Part shown: one piece after another, positions 45,211 through 54,350 of the stretch | Layout: each line of letters starts with the position of its first letter | Numbering within the stretch: position 1 is the stretch's first letter | Assembly: GCF_014196515.1 (NCBI RefSeq) | Contig: NZ_JACIDV010000002.1 | Span: 310,001-374,000, forward strand | Direction of reading: 5' to 3' | Origin: Rhizobium skierniewicense | GTDB lineage: Bacteria > Pseudomonadota > Alphaproteobacteria > Rhizobiales > Rhizobiaceae | DNA: 64,000 nt | Translations under genes and position numbers: made by a program | The notes under the pieces: model-generated | Database searches by the model: none | Seen by the model: the letters and a program-made list of their open reading frames with translations, nothing else | Told to the model about the DNA's origin: nothing

Positions 45211-45969
45211 ATGTCTGCCGATCATATCCTTGTTGAACGTCCGCAAGCGGCACCCGGCGTGCTGGTCATTCGTTTCAACCGACCGGACAAGAAAAACGCC
45301 ATTACGGATGCCATGTATCGCACCATGATCGAGGCCTTGCAGACGGCAGATGCGGATGCTGAAATTCGCGTCATCGCCTTTCTCGGCTCAAACGGCTGCT
45401 TTTCGGCGGGTAATGACATGGCTGACTTCATGGCCTTTGCCATGTCCGGCGGCAAGGGCCGGCTGGCGGCGGGGGATTTCCTGCATGCGCTGGTCGGCGT
45501 TCAAAAACCCATCGTATCCGGTGTGGATGGTCTCGCCATCGGCATCGGTACCACGCTCAACCTGCATTGCGACATGACGGTTGCTTCTGCCCGCAGTCTG
45601 TTCAAGACGCCTTTCGTGGATTTGGCTTTGGTGCCGGAAGCGGCTTCCAGCCTGCTCGTGCCGCGCATCATGGGCCACCAGCGTGCCTTCGCGCTGCTGG
45701 CCGCAGGCGAAGGCTTTTCGGCAGAACAGGCGCTTCAGGCTGGGTTGATATGGAAAGTCGTGCCCGAAGCCGACGTCGAGAGCGAAACGCTGAAAATTGC
45801 GTCATCGCTTGCAGCAAAGCCACCGCAGGCGCTCAAGATCGCCCGTGATCTTCTCCGTGGAGACAGCGCTGACATTCGGGCGCGGATCGACGCTGAAATC
45901 GTGCATTTTGCTGCCCAGCTACAGAGTGAGGAAGCCAGAGCGGCGTTCGAGGCATTCATGCGTCGTTAA
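45211..45969 (+). CDS. Enoyl-CoA hydratase/isomerase family protein
   Basis: The 252-residue crotonase-fold protein should act on the product of the preceding dehydrogenase. It has IRFNRPDKKNAITDAMYRTM near residue 17, LGSNGCFSAGNDMADFMAF near 62 and GVDGLAIGIGTTLNLHCDM near 100 (oxyanion-hole segments). One Glu is kept in LVPEAASSLLVPRIMG while the other hydratase Glu position is not obvious, an arrangement more like isomerases, so the reaction may be isomerisation. AAGGAG precedes ATG 45211. The dehydrogenase lies 9 nt upstream. Confidence 0.88.
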   Translation: MSADHILVERPQAAPGVLVIRFNRPDKKNAITDAMYRTMIEALQTADADAEIRVIAFLGSNGCFSAGNDMADFMAFAMSGGKGRLAAGDFLHALVGVQKPIVSGVDGLAIGIGTTLNLHCDMTVASARSLFKTPFVDLALVPEAASSLLVPRIMGHQRAFALLAAGEGFSAEQALQAGLIWKVVPEADVESETLKIASSLAAKPPQALKIARDLLRGDSADIRARIDAEIVHFAAQLQSEEARAAFEAFMRR

Positions 45970-46064
45970 GCGTGGCTGGTGAAAATGGGCGGGTCTTGTG
46001 GAATTGCCAAAGAAGGCTGTTTAGTCTTTGGGGAAGGAAACTCCGTTTTCAAGAAAGCCCATCC

Positions 46065-46388
46065 ATGCGCCCGCTCATTTTCGCAATGCTTGCCATCATC
46101 ATGTCGCTGTCCACTGTCGCCGGTGCGGCCAGCCTTCAGCCGCCCTCAATGTCGCAGCTGGCGCACAGCGATATCATTGACGTGCAAAATTTCAACAGTC
46201 AGGCGGGTTCGTCCAACCAAAACAACGGTTATGAGCGCCGCCATCAGCGCTTCGTCTGCGTTGTCACGCCACCTGATAGCGCCAACCGCTCGCGACCCTA
46301 TGTCTGCCCTGTTCAGCAAGGACGGGTTGGTGGACGCTGTCGTTGCAGCGGCGTGGTCGGCAACGGCAATATCGATACCGCCTGGTAA
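46065..46388 (+). CDS. Small exported protein of unknown function
   Basis: The 107-residue product has a signal peptide (MRPLIFAMLAIIMSLSTVAG, cut near AA-SLQPP) and a mature part with NFNSQAGSSNQNNGYERRHQ and four Cys residues (VCVVTPP-type, YVCPVQQG, RCRCSG), enough for two disulfide bonds. No family is recognised. The start is set by the signal peptide; the ribosome site is weak. It follows the crotonase by 95 nt and ends 3 nt before the convergent methyltransferase gene. Confidence 0.65.
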   Translation: MRPLIFAMLAIIMSLSTVAGAASLQPPSMSQLAHSDIIDVQNFNSQAGSSNQNNGYERRHQRFVCVVTPPDSANRSRPYVCPVQQGRVGGRCRCSGVVGNGNIDTAW

Positions 46389-46391
46389 GCG

Positions 46392-47642
46392 TTACTTTTC
46401 GAGCGTTGCGACCGCTTCCACGTGCGGCGACCATAAAAATTGGTCGATAGGCGTGACTTTGGTCAGGCGATAACCACCCTCAACCAGAATAGCGAGGTCT
46501 CGTGCCAGCGACAGCGGGTTGCAACTGACAGCGACGATCTTCTTCACGCCGCTGCGGGCCAGTTCCTTGCACTGGGCCTCTGCCCCTGCGCGTGGCGGAT
46601 CGAAGACCACGGCATCGTAGTTCTTCAGTTCCTTGACGGTCAGTGCATGGCGAAAAAGGTCACGCTTTTCAATGGTTACGGGTTTCAGGCCTTGCGTGTT
46701 GCGGGCCGCAAGATCAAGCGCCTTGAGCGCCTTGTCCTCGGCCTCCACCGCGTGAACCTTACCCAGACGGGCCAGCCGCAGGGCAAAGGTGCCGGAGCCG
46801 CTGAACAGGTCGGCGATGCGCTTGGATTTGCCGACATGCGCGACAACCAGTTCGGCCATGGCGTCTTCGGCTTGCTTCGTGGCCTGTGCAAAACTACCCG
46901 CGGGGGGCGTGATGTTGACGCCGTCGAATTGAATAACAGGCCTCAGTGGTTCGATCAGGATTTCACCCGAGAGCGAAACACGGGCAATACCGGGCATCGA
47001 CAGCACGATTTCAGTGACAGTACGGCGCTGCTTGTCGCTGGCCGTTTTGATACCTTCGAAGCAAATATCAAGCCCTGAAAGCGTTTCCATCACGGTGATG
47101 CGGAACGGTTCGGCGGTCGTTGCAAGCGGTGCACCGATGGCTCGGATCGCATCGAGACGCGAGACGATACCATCGGTCGTGACGGGACATTCTTCGATGG
47201 CGACGATATGGTGGCTGTTGGCCTGACTGAAGCCCAGCAGGAGGCCTTTTTCGGTTTTGCGGGCGGTGAAGACGACACGGCGTCTTTCACCGGGGCGACA
47301 GTGCACCAATGCTCCTACTTCGGCGTCGAGACCTTTGGATTTCAATGCGGCGACGACGAGGCTGCGCTTGAAGACGTGATAGGGTTCATCGGCCAGATGC
47401 TGCAGGGAACAGCTTCCGCAGGTGCCGTTCTTGCCATCGGGACCGAAGTGGCGACAGGCAGGCTCGCGCCGCTCGGGTGCCGCTTCGGTGATCGACATGA
47501 TGGTGCCCTGATCCTTGATCCGGGCAATCGCAACGGTCTCTCCGGGCAGCGCGAATGGGACGAAGATCGGCCCATCCGCGTCGTGCACGATGCCATCGCC
47601 CTGCGCGCCGAGGCCTTGTATTTTCACGGTCTGGGCTGTCAT
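46392..47642 (-). CDS. RNA m5U-type methyltransferase (RlmD/TrmA-like) with iron-sulfur site
   Basis: The 416-residue SAM-dependent enzyme resembles the RumA/RlmD group that methylates uridine C5 in rRNA or tRNA. Cys residues in CRHFGPDGKNGTCGSCSLQH (near residues 62-81) fit a 4Fe-4S cluster. The SAM loop is IADLFSGSGTFALRLARLG near 275, DPPRAGAEAQCKELA follows, and VSCNPLSLARDLAIL contains the catalytic Cys. The N-terminal TRAM domain seems short. Its ATG overlaps the tlyA stop (ATGA), linking two RNA-modifying genes. Confidence 0.88.
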   Translation of the reverse strand: MTAQTVKIQGLGAQGDGIVHDADGPIFVPFALPGETVAIARIKDQGTIMSITEAAPERREPACRHFGPDGKNGTCGSCSLQHLADEPYHVFKRSLVVAALKSKGLDAEVGALVHCRPGERRRVVFTARKTEKGLLLGFSQANSHHIVAIEECPVTTDGIVSRLDAIRAIGAPLATTAEPFRITVMETLSGLDICFEGIKTASDKQRRTVTEIVLSMPGIARVSLSGEILIEPLRPVIQFDGVNITPPAGSFAQATKQAEDAMAELVVAHVGKSKRIADLFSGSGTFALRLARLGKVHAVEAEDKALKALDLAARNTQGLKPVTIEKRDLFRHALTVKELKNYDAVVFDPPRAGAEAQCKELARSGVKKIVAVSCNPLSLARDLAILVEGGYRLTKVTPIDQFLWSPHVEAVATLEK

Positions 47643-48391
47643 GGCTTGCGACCTCCGAGAAGAAACTCCTCGGTCCCATCGCCACCAGCTATGGGGGAGG
47701 GGATGAGGCCAAGGCTGATCCAGCCCATGTCTTCCACCAGCCAGCGCTCAAGTTCTGCGGCAACAGCCGGTGCTGTCTCAGGCTCTTTCAGCAGGCCGGC
47801 CTTGCTGATCGCATCGCGTCCTGCTTCGAATTGCGGCTTGACGAGCAGAATGGCCAGCGCACCGGACTCGACCAATTCGAGGGCAGGCGCGAGCGCCAGC
47901 TTCAACGATATGAACGACACATCCGACACGATAAACCGTATCGGCCGGTTATCGATATCGTCGCTTGTCAGGAAACGTGCGTTGAAACCTTCGATGCTGG
48001 TAACACGACGGTCGTTTTCGATGCGGGGATGGATTTGGCCGTGGCCGACATCGATAGAGGTGACGTGGGAGGCGCCGCGTTTCAGCAACACCTCGGTAAA
48101 GCCACCCGTGGAGGCGCCAACGTCAAGACATTCCAGATTGCGTGGGTCCAGTTCGAAATAGTCGAGTGCTGCAACCAGTTTCAATGCCGCGCGCGATACG
48201 TAATCCTGCGCGGGATCGCTGATCTCAAAGACGACATTTCCCGGGAATGTCAGGCTGGGTTTTGTGACGACCTTGCCATTGACGCGAACGGTGCCGCGCG
48301 CCACGGCATCGCGTGCACGGGAGCGGCTGGCAAACAGGCCGCGCGATACCAGAAGCTGGTCCAGCCGGTGATTTTCAGATGAATGAGACAT
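47639..48391 (-). CDS. tlyA: TlyA-family rRNA methyltransferase
   Basis: TlyA proteins 2'-O-methylate rRNA. The 250-residue protein has an S4 RNA-binding domain (RLDQLLVSRGLFASRSRARD at residues 9-28) and an FtsJ-like domain (CLDVGASTGGFTEVLLKRGA near 89, then DVSFISLKLALAPALEL and LVKPQFEAGRDAI). In many rhizobia this gene follows dxs directly; here MCP 3 and a large palindromic element intervene. The RNA methyltransferase gene downstream overlaps by ATGA. Confidence 0.93.
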   Translation of the reverse strand: MSHSSENHRLDQLLVSRGLFASRSRARDAVARGTVRVNGKVVTKPSLTFPGNVVFEISDPAQDYVSRAALKLVAALDYFELDPRNLECLDVGASTGGFTEVLLKRGASHVTSIDVGHGQIHPRIENDRRVTSIEGFNARFLTSDDIDNRPIRFIVSDVSFISLKLALAPALELVESGALAILLVKPQFEAGRDAISKAGLLKEPETAPAVAAELERWLVEDMGWISLGLIPSPIAGGDGTEEFLLGGRKP

Positions 48392-48662
48392 GTTGTGTCA
48401 ATGACTGCCAAAAGCCCGGAAAGCAAGCATTTTGTAACGGCCAAGCACTGAGCGGAGCGCAAAACATAGTTTCCACACTGGTCCAGCACCTGTGGTCCTC
48501 CCCAGCGCTTAAGCGAAAATAAACGGCTTTATGGCATTGTCTCGTATAACTGATTTTAGACGTAACATTTCCGCCATGAAGGCGGGCCTCCCCGAAAGAG
48601 ATTGCGTGGTGTCCAGGCTGCTTGCCTGTTGTCACACCGAAAGCGTGTCGAAAGAGTTCTCG

Positions 48663-50687
48663 ATGTCTTTGAAAAATCTACCTATCAACCTGAAGCTGGT
48701 CGTCACATTCGTTGCCCTGATGGCTGTTTGCCTGGTGGCGTCAGCGATTGTATTCATGCAGACGATTGAAGCCAAGCGTGTTTCTGAACGTCAGACGAAC
48801 ACCGCCAAAATCGTGTCGAATATCGATGATGCAAAAGCGGCGATGCTGGAGCAGGCGGTCAACCAGCGCGGCTTCCTGCTGTTTCGCAGCGACAGCACGT
48901 ATAATGATGTGTTTGCCCAGCGCGACCTGATGTTGAAGAAACTGGACGAAGCCCGTATCTTGGCCGCCGGCCAGCCCGACATTCTGAAATCCATCGATGA
49001 CATGCAGGCAACGGCCACCGTGTTCTATACGCAGTTGGCTCAGCCTCAGATGGCAGCCCGCAAGAACACCGAGGCGCCGATTTCCGAGGTCATCGAGATT
49101 GGACGCAATCAGGCCAAGGGCCAGCTGGATAGTTTCCGTGCCGCTGCGGCCAAGATCAAGGCGGAGTTGACCACCGCGTCCGAAGCGCAGGTTGCTGCAC
49201 AGGCCGCCGCCCATACCAACCTTGAGCTTGCGCTTCTCGGTGGCGGTGCTGCCGCTGGTCTCGTTGCCGTTGTGCTGATCTGGTCGTTATCGCGTGCCAT
49301 CGTTTCGCCGATTGTCGGTATGACGGATGCGATGAGCCGCCTTGCCGGTGGTGACACCACCGTCGAGGTTCCAGCACTGGACCGTGGCGACGAAGTGGGC
49401 AAGATGGCGCAAGCCGTTCTGGTCTTCAAGGAAGCCGGTATCGAAAAGTCCCGCCTTTCGGACGAAAGCGACCGTATGCGCTCCTCGACAGAGGCAGATC
49501 GTCGTCGCCATGAAGCCGACAAAGCCCGCGCCGAAGCTGAACAGACGTTTGCGCGCGATGAATTGGCCAAGGGTCTGCAAGCGCTGGCCGACGGCAATCT
49601 GGTTTACCGGATCGACACGCCGTTTGCCGAGTTCATCGAGCCCTTGCGCGTCAACTTCAACAACTCTCTGGACAAGCTTCAGGAAGCCATGCGCACGGTC
49701 GGTCAAAATGCGTCCGCCATCAATGCCGGTGCGTCCGAGATGCTGTCGTCTGCCGATGATCTGTCGCGTCGCACCGAGCAGCAGGCGGCTTCTATCGAAG
49801 AGACGGCCGCAGCGCTCGAAGAAGTCACGACCACCGTGCGTGACAGCGCCAAGGGCGCAGAAGAGGCAAGCGCTCTGGTTCAGCGTGCACGCTCCGGAGC
49901 TGAAAAATCAGGCACCGTCGTCCGCAGCGCCGTCTCTGCCATGCAGGCCATTGAAAAGTCTTCGGGCGAAATCACCAATATTATCGGTGTCATCGACGAC
50001 ATCGCGTTCCAGACCAATCTTCTGGCTTTGAACGCCGGTGTCGAAGCGGCGCGTGCCGGTGAAGCGGGCAAAGGCTTTGCGGTTGTTGCGCAGGAAGTGC
50101 GTGAACTGGCGCAGCGTTCTGCCAACGCGGCAAAGGAGATCAAGACACTGATCAGCGCCTCTACCCAGCAGGTCGAAAACGGCGTGAACCTCGTCGGAGA
50201 AACCGGCAAGGCGCTGGAACTGATCATCGCTGAAGTCGAGGAAATCAACACCCACGTCAGCACCATCGTCACGGCTGCCCGCGAACAGGCAACCGGTCTT
50301 CAGGAAATCAACACGGCCGTCAACACGATGGATCAAGGCACGCAGCAGAACGCCGCGATGGTGGAGCAGCAGACAGCCGCGAGCCACGCCCTTGCCCGCG
50401 AAGCAGAAGCACTGAACGACCTCATCGGCCAGTTCAACCTGGGCAATGGCGCCCGTGCCGCCCCAGCCTTTGCACCAGCACAGCACACTGCACCGCGCTC
50501 CTTCTCTGCGTCGGCGCCGAAGCCGGTCTATTCGCAGGCTCCACGCCCTGCAGCAAAGATTGCTCAGCCAACGGCGCGTCCTGTTTCGTCTCCGGCGCGC
50601 GCGCTCGGCCAGAGCCTGGCAAAAGCCTTCTCGCCCAAGGCCGAAACATCCGCCAAGCCGGTGGCACAGGACTGGGAAGAATTCTGA
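48663..50687 (+). CDS. Methyl-accepting chemotaxis protein 3 with C-terminal CheR/CheB tether
   Basis: The 674-residue receptor has a membrane helix at residues 10-30, a helical periplasmic domain of about 155 residues, a second helix near 190-212, HAMP (about 213-266), a second HAMP-like segment (about 300-345) and the signalling domain with AFQTNLLALNAGVEAARAGE. After the domain comes a Pro/Ala-rich linker of about 65 residues and the ending DWEEF, like the NWETF-type pentapeptide that binds CheR and CheB. MCP 1 and MCP 2 lack it, so this one may be a major receptor that helps adapt others. ATG 48663 is set by family alignment. A terminator follows. Confidence 0.93.
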   Translation: MSLKNLPINLKLVVTFVALMAVCLVASAIVFMQTIEAKRVSERQTNTAKIVSNIDDAKAAMLEQAVNQRGFLLFRSDSTYNDVFAQRDLMLKKLDEARILAAGQPDILKSIDDMQATATVFYTQLAQPQMAARKNTEAPISEVIEIGRNQAKGQLDSFRAAAAKIKAELTTASEAQVAAQAAAHTNLELALLGGGAAAGLVAVVLIWSLSRAIVSPIVGMTDAMSRLAGGDTTVEVPALDRGDEVGKMAQAVLVFKEAGIEKSRLSDESDRMRSSTEADRRRHEADKARAEAEQTFARDELAKGLQALADGNLVYRIDTPFAEFIEPLRVNFNNSLDKLQEAMRTVGQNASAINAGASEMLSSADDLSRRTEQQAASIEETAAALEEVTTTVRDSAKGAEEASALVQRARSGAEKSGTVVRSAVSAMQAIEKSSGEITNIIGVIDDIAFQTNLLALNAGVEAARAGEAGKGFAVVAQEVRELAQRSANAAKEIKTLISASTQQVENGVNLVGETGKALELIIAEVEEINTHVSTIVTAAREQATGLQEINTAVNTMDQGTQQNAAMVEQQTAASHALAREAEALNDLIGQFNLGNGARAAPAFAPAQHTAPRSFSASAPKPVYSQAPRPAAKIAQPTARPVSSPARALGQSLAKAFSPKAETSAKPVAQDWEEF

Positions 50688-50709
50688 GATAAGCCATGAC
50701 TTGAAACGC

Positions 50710-50741
50710 AAAACCCGCCGGAGCGATCTGGCGGGTTTTTT
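50710..50741 (+). terminator. Terminator after MCP 3
   Basis: AAAACCCGCC and GGCGGGTTTT pair perfectly over an 11-nt loop, followed by T residues. The palindromic element starts in the next base. Confidence 0.9.
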
Positions 50742-51013
50742 AGAGCGTTTCCTTGTTAAATGGAAACGTTCTGCCGGAGCAGATTTTCGTCAGGACAACG
50801 GCGATTGACGAAGGGCATACCCTAAGGTACGGCCGAGCCGATCGCCGTTGTCCTGGCGGAAATATGCTCCGGCCCTCTGGGTTGGTTGAAACGGGCCATC
50901 TGCCTGCCCGGACGGCTTGGCCGCATGCTAAGGCTACGCCACGCGCCATCCGGACAAGCAGTCGATCCCGTTTGAACCAACAGAACTGTTTCCATTTAAC
51001 AAGGAAACGCTCT
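50742..51013. repeat. 272-bp two-arm palindromic (cruciform-capable) intergenic element
   Basis: The ends 50742-50773 and 50981-51013 are inverted copies (32 of 33 nt, one 1-nt insertion) containing GTTTCCTTGTTAAATGGAAAC. Inside are two further inverted pairs: arm A 50774-50805 with 50841-50872 (about 28 of 32 match, core CAGGACAACGGCGAT) and arm B about 50882-50917 with 50943-50980 (core TTGGTTGAAACGGG). The whole folds as a three-way junction. No coding frame fits it. It resembles the mosaic intergenic elements or small non-autonomous mobile elements known in rhizobia, but I cannot name the family. Confidence 0.8.
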
Positions 51014-51040
51014 AATGGCTTATCGAGTCGGGAAACGGGA

Positions 51041-52951
51041 TTATCCGGCGACACCAAGCCCGGCCTGCTTTTGGCCCAGCGCTTTGAAGACCGTGGAAAC
51101 GATACCTGCACGATCAAGCCCCGCATTGGCATACATGATTTCCGGCTTGGCCTGTTCGACCCACTGGTCGGGAAGTGTCAGCGTACGGACCTTCAGGCCG
51201 GTGTCGAGGAGACCGGCACTTGCCATGAAGTGCAGGACATGCGCGCCGAAGCCGCCCGCCGAACCTTCTTCGATGGTAATGAGAACTTCGTGATGGCTGG
51301 CGAGCTGACGAATGAGATCGAGGTCCAGCGGCTTAGCAAACCGTGCATCGGCAACGGTGGTGGAAAGGCCCGCCGCGTCCAGATCCTCCGCAGCAGACAT
51401 GCACTCGGTAAGACGGGTGCCGAAGGAAAGCAGGGCGACCTTGGAGCCTTCCTTGACGATGCGACCCTTGCCGATCGTTAGAATTTCACCACGCGCAGGC
51501 ATTTCGATGCCGACGCCTTCGCCGCGCGGATAGCGGAAGGAAATTGGACCCTCGTCATAGGCGGCCGCCGTGCGCACCATATGTTTCAGCTCTGCTTCGT
51601 CAGACGCCGCCATGACCACCATGCCGGGCAGGGTAGCGAGGAAAGTGGTGTCGAAAGAGCCCGAGTGCGTGGGGCCATCAGCACCAACAAACCCGGCGCG
51701 ATCTATCGGGAAGCGCACCGGCAGGCTCTGGATCGCCACATCATGCACCAGCTGGTCGTAACCGCGTTGCAGAAAGGTGGAGTACAGCGCACAGAACGGT
51801 TTGTAGCCATCGGCAGCAAGGCCCGCCGCGAAGGTCACGGCATGCTGTTCGGCAATGCCCACATCGAAACTGCGTTTCGGGAACAGTTCGGCCAGTTTAT
51901 CCAGACCGGTTCCGTTTGGCATCGCGGCGCTGACGCCGACAATCTTGTCATCCAGCGTGGCTTCGTGGATCAGCGCTTCTGCAAACACGCTGGTATAGCT
52001 GGGTGCATTAGGCTTGGCTTTTGCCTGCGCCCCGGTGATGACGTCGAACTTATTGACGCCGTGATATTTGTCCGCGGCCGCTTCGGCAGGGGCGTAGCCC
52101 TTACCCTTCTGCGTCACGACATGGATCAGCACGGGGCCTTTCTGGTTGTCGCGCACATTGCGCAGAACGGGCAAAAGATGCTCGAAGGAGTGACCGTCGA
52201 TAGGGCCGATGTGGTAGAAGCCGAGTTCTTCGAACAGGGTGCCACCTGTGACGTAGCCCCGTGCATGGGTCACAGCGCGCGTAATCGCCCGGTCGATGGT
52301 CTTGCCGAGATAGGCCGTCAGCTTCTTGCCGAAATCGCGAAAGCCCATATAGGTGCGCCCGGAGGCGAGACGCGCCAGATACGCGCTCATCGCCCCCGTT
52401 GGCGGTGCAATCGACATGTCGTTATCGTTGAGGATGACGATCAGCCTGGCATCCAGCGCACCGGCATTGTTGAGCGCCTCGAACGCCATCCCAGCGGACA
52501 TGGAGCCATCGCCGATTACGGAAATCACCTTGCGGTCGCTGCCATCAAGCTCAGCCGCTACAGCCATGCCGAGACCTGCGGAAATGGAGGTGGACGAGTG
52601 GCCGGCGCCGAAATCATCATATTCGCTTTCGGCGCGGCGGGTGAAGCCGGACAGACCGCCCTCCTGGCGCAAGGTGCGAATGCGATCACGGCGGCCCGTC
52701 AGAATCTTGTGCGGATAACATTGATGGCCGACATCGAAAATGAGCCGGTCGTCCGGTGTGTTGAACACCTTGTGGATGGCAATGGTCAGTTCGACCACGC
52801 CCAGACCTGCACCCAGATGGCCGCCGGTCGTTGAGACAGCATCGATCATCTCGTCGCGCAATTCTCTGGCCAATTGCGGCAGATCGCGATCCTCGATCAA
52901 CTTGAGATCGGATGGGAATTTCACCCGGTCAAGCAATGGTGTCTCTGGCAT
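51041..52951 (-). CDS. dxs: 1-deoxy-D-xylulose-5-phosphate synthase
   Basis: DXS condenses pyruvate and glyceraldehyde 3-phosphate with thiamine diphosphate, the first step of the MEP isoprenoid route. The 636-residue protein has [59 protein letters not shown], the ThDP motif [20 protein letters not shown] and the transketolase-like [20 protein letters not shown], all intact. ATG 52951 is preferred over TTG 52960. xseB and pirin lie upstream on the same strand; the palindromic element begins 28 nt past its stop. ispE is at 11 kb. Confidence 0.96.
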   Translation of the reverse strand: MPETPLLDRVKFPSDLKLIEDRDLPQLARELRDEMIDAVSTTGGHLGAGLGVVELTIAIHKVFNTPDDRLIFDVGHQCYPHKILTGRRDRIRTLRQEGGLSGFTRRAESEYDDFGAGHSSTSISAGLGMAVAAELDGSDRKVISVIGDGSMSAGMAFEALNNAGALDARLIVILNDNDMSIAPPTGAMSAYLARLASGRTYMGFRDFGKKLTAYLGKTIDRAITRAVTHARGYVTGGTLFEELGFYHIGPIDGHSFEHLLPVLRNVRDNQKGPVLIHVVTQKGKGYAPAEAAADKYHGVNKFDVITGAQAKAKPNAPSYTSVFAEALIHEATLDDKIVGVSAAMPNGTGLDKLAELFPKRSFDVGIAEQHAVTFAAGLAADGYKPFCALYSTFLQRGYDQLVHDVAIQSLPVRFPIDRAGFVGADGPTHSGSFDTTFLATLPGMVVMAASDEAELKHMVRTAAAYDEGPISFRYPRGEGVGIEMPARGEILTIGKGRIVKEGSKVALLSFGTRLTECMSAAEDLDAAGLSTTVADARFAKPLDLDLIRQLASHHEVLITIEEGSAGGFGAHVLHFMASAGLLDTGLKVRTLTLPDQWVEQAKPEIMYANAGLDRAGIVSTVFKALGQKQAGLGVAG

Positions 52952-53052
52952 TCCGGTCAATCGTTCGGCCTTCGTATTTATCGGTTCAACCTGCTGCTAC
53001 CAGATGGTGTGCAATGCAGACTTCGGCAAGATTTAATTCGTTTTAACGAATT

Positions 53053-53976
53053 TCAACTCTGCGGCAAAGGGACAAACTCTTCTTCGTCCCCCGGTACGAT
53101 GTCGAAGCGCCCGGTTCTCCACTCTTCCTTGGCTTTTTCTATGCGTTCTTTTGATGACGATACGAAATTCCACCAGATATAACGCTTGGAATTCATGGCC
53201 GCGCCGCCGAAAAGCATGATGTGACAACCGCTGATGCCGCCTTTCAACGTAATATCATCGCCCGCGCGGAAGACGATGAGCTGATCGGCTGCAAAAACGT
53301 CACCCGCGACATCAAGTGAACCGGAGAGAATATAGACCGCCCGCTCTTCGTGATCAGCTGGAAAGGGAAACTTGACCCCGGCATCAAGCGTCAGATCAAC
53401 GTAAAGCGTATCGGTCAACGTCTTGACCGGGGATGCAGCGCCTGCAAATCCTCCGATGACGATCCGGCCGGTCGCGCCCTTGACTTCAATCACAGGCATG
53501 GCCTCGCGTCCGGTGTGGGAAAAATCTGGTGCGATTTCTTCGCTGCCATCGGGCAGGGCGAGCCATGTTTGCAGACCGGACATGGAAAGGGGGTGGCCGC
53601 GCAGGTTTTCCGGTGTCCGCTCGGAATGCACAATGCCGCGTCCTGCGGTCATCAGGTTGAGATCGCCGGGGCGGACCACCAGTTCGGTACCGAGGCTATC
53701 GCGATGCTTGATTTCGCCATCAAACAGATAGGTAACCGTCGAAAGGCCGATATGGGGATGCGGTTTCACATCCAGCGCTTGATCGGCTCTGAGAATGGCC
53801 GGGCCCATCCGGTCAAAGAAGATGAAGGGGCCCACCAACCGCCGGTCCCGCGTTGGCAGGGCCCGGCGCACGGCAAACCCGCCAATATCACTGGAGCGCG
53901 GAATAATCAGGTTTTCGATGGCGTCACAGGCAAAAGCATCGCCTGCTGCCGGGTCTCTTCCCGGAAAAAATGACAT
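53053..53976 (-). CDS. Pirin family protein
   Basis: Pirins are bicupin iron-binding proteins, some with quercetinase activity and some with regulatory roles. The 307-residue sequence has FDRMGPAILRADQALDVKPH, then PHIGLSTVTYLFDGEIKHRD, whose His residues match metal ligands, and LMTAGRGIVHSERTPENLRG with the Glu and His partner positions. The C-terminal cupin is also present. AGGAG precedes ATG 53976. It lies between dxs and xseB on the same strand, 117 nt after xseB, with a possible operator at 54038-54053. Its substrate is unknown. Confidence 0.9.
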   Translation of the reverse strand: MSFFPGRDPAAGDAFACDAIENLIIPRSSDIGGFAVRRALPTRDRRLVGPFIFFDRMGPAILRADQALDVKPHPHIGLSTVTYLFDGEIKHRDSLGTELVVRPGDLNLMTAGRGIVHSERTPENLRGHPLSMSGLQTWLALPDGSEEIAPDFSHTGREAMPVIEVKGATGRIVIGGFAGAASPVKTLTDTLYVDLTLDAGVKFPFPADHEERAVYILSGSLDVAGDVFAADQLIVFRAGDDITLKGGISGCHIMLFGGAAMNSKRYIWWNFVSSSKERIEKAKEEWRTGRFDIVPGDEEEFVPLPQS

Positions 53977-54093
53977 GGCAATCTCCTGAGATCAGGTCGT
54001 AGCTTACCATGATTCAAGGCGTTCGTTAGCAATCAATACTAAACGGTCTGTTTTCGTGCGGTCCGTCGAAGCCCAAGAACCGGGGAAGGGAGC

Positions 54094-54348
54094 CTATTCG
54101 CCGTCCAATGGCTCCACGCCAACCGGCTTGCCTGCGCGATCCAGCCGGATTTTCTCGATCCGCTTTTCTGCGGCCGTCAGCAGGACTTCACAATGTTTCT
54201 TCAGGGCTTCGCCGCGCTCGTAAATGGCGATAGATTCGTCCAGCGCCACATCGCCGCGTTCCAGACGGGCGACAATGCTTTCCAGCTCGGCGACAGCCTT
54301 TTCGAAAGAATAACCGCTGACATCGGCTGTGTTGGCATTTTCCGTCAT
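54094..54348 (-). CDS. xseB: Exodeoxyribonuclease VII small subunit
   Basis: XseB forms the multi-chain nuclease with XseA that degrades single-stranded DNA. The 84-residue sequence contains [20 protein letters not shown] and [20 protein letters not shown], the helical pair typical of XseB. AAGG lies before ATG 54348, which is 2 nt after the stop of the deacetylase-family gene, so the two are coupled. A TTG start at 54354 is possible. xseA is not in the window. The xseB-dxs neighbourhood is common in proteobacteria. Confidence 0.93.
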   Translation of the reverse strand: MTENANTADVSGYSFEKAVAELESIVARLERGDVALDESIAIYERGEALKKHCEVLLTAAEKRIEKIRLDRAGKPVGVEPLDGE

Positions 54349-54350
54349 GT

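Noticed and set aside
51581-52834. Open frame of over 400 codons on the + strand opposite dxs
   Set aside because: dxs is intact on the minus strand, and the antisense translation shows no family features.
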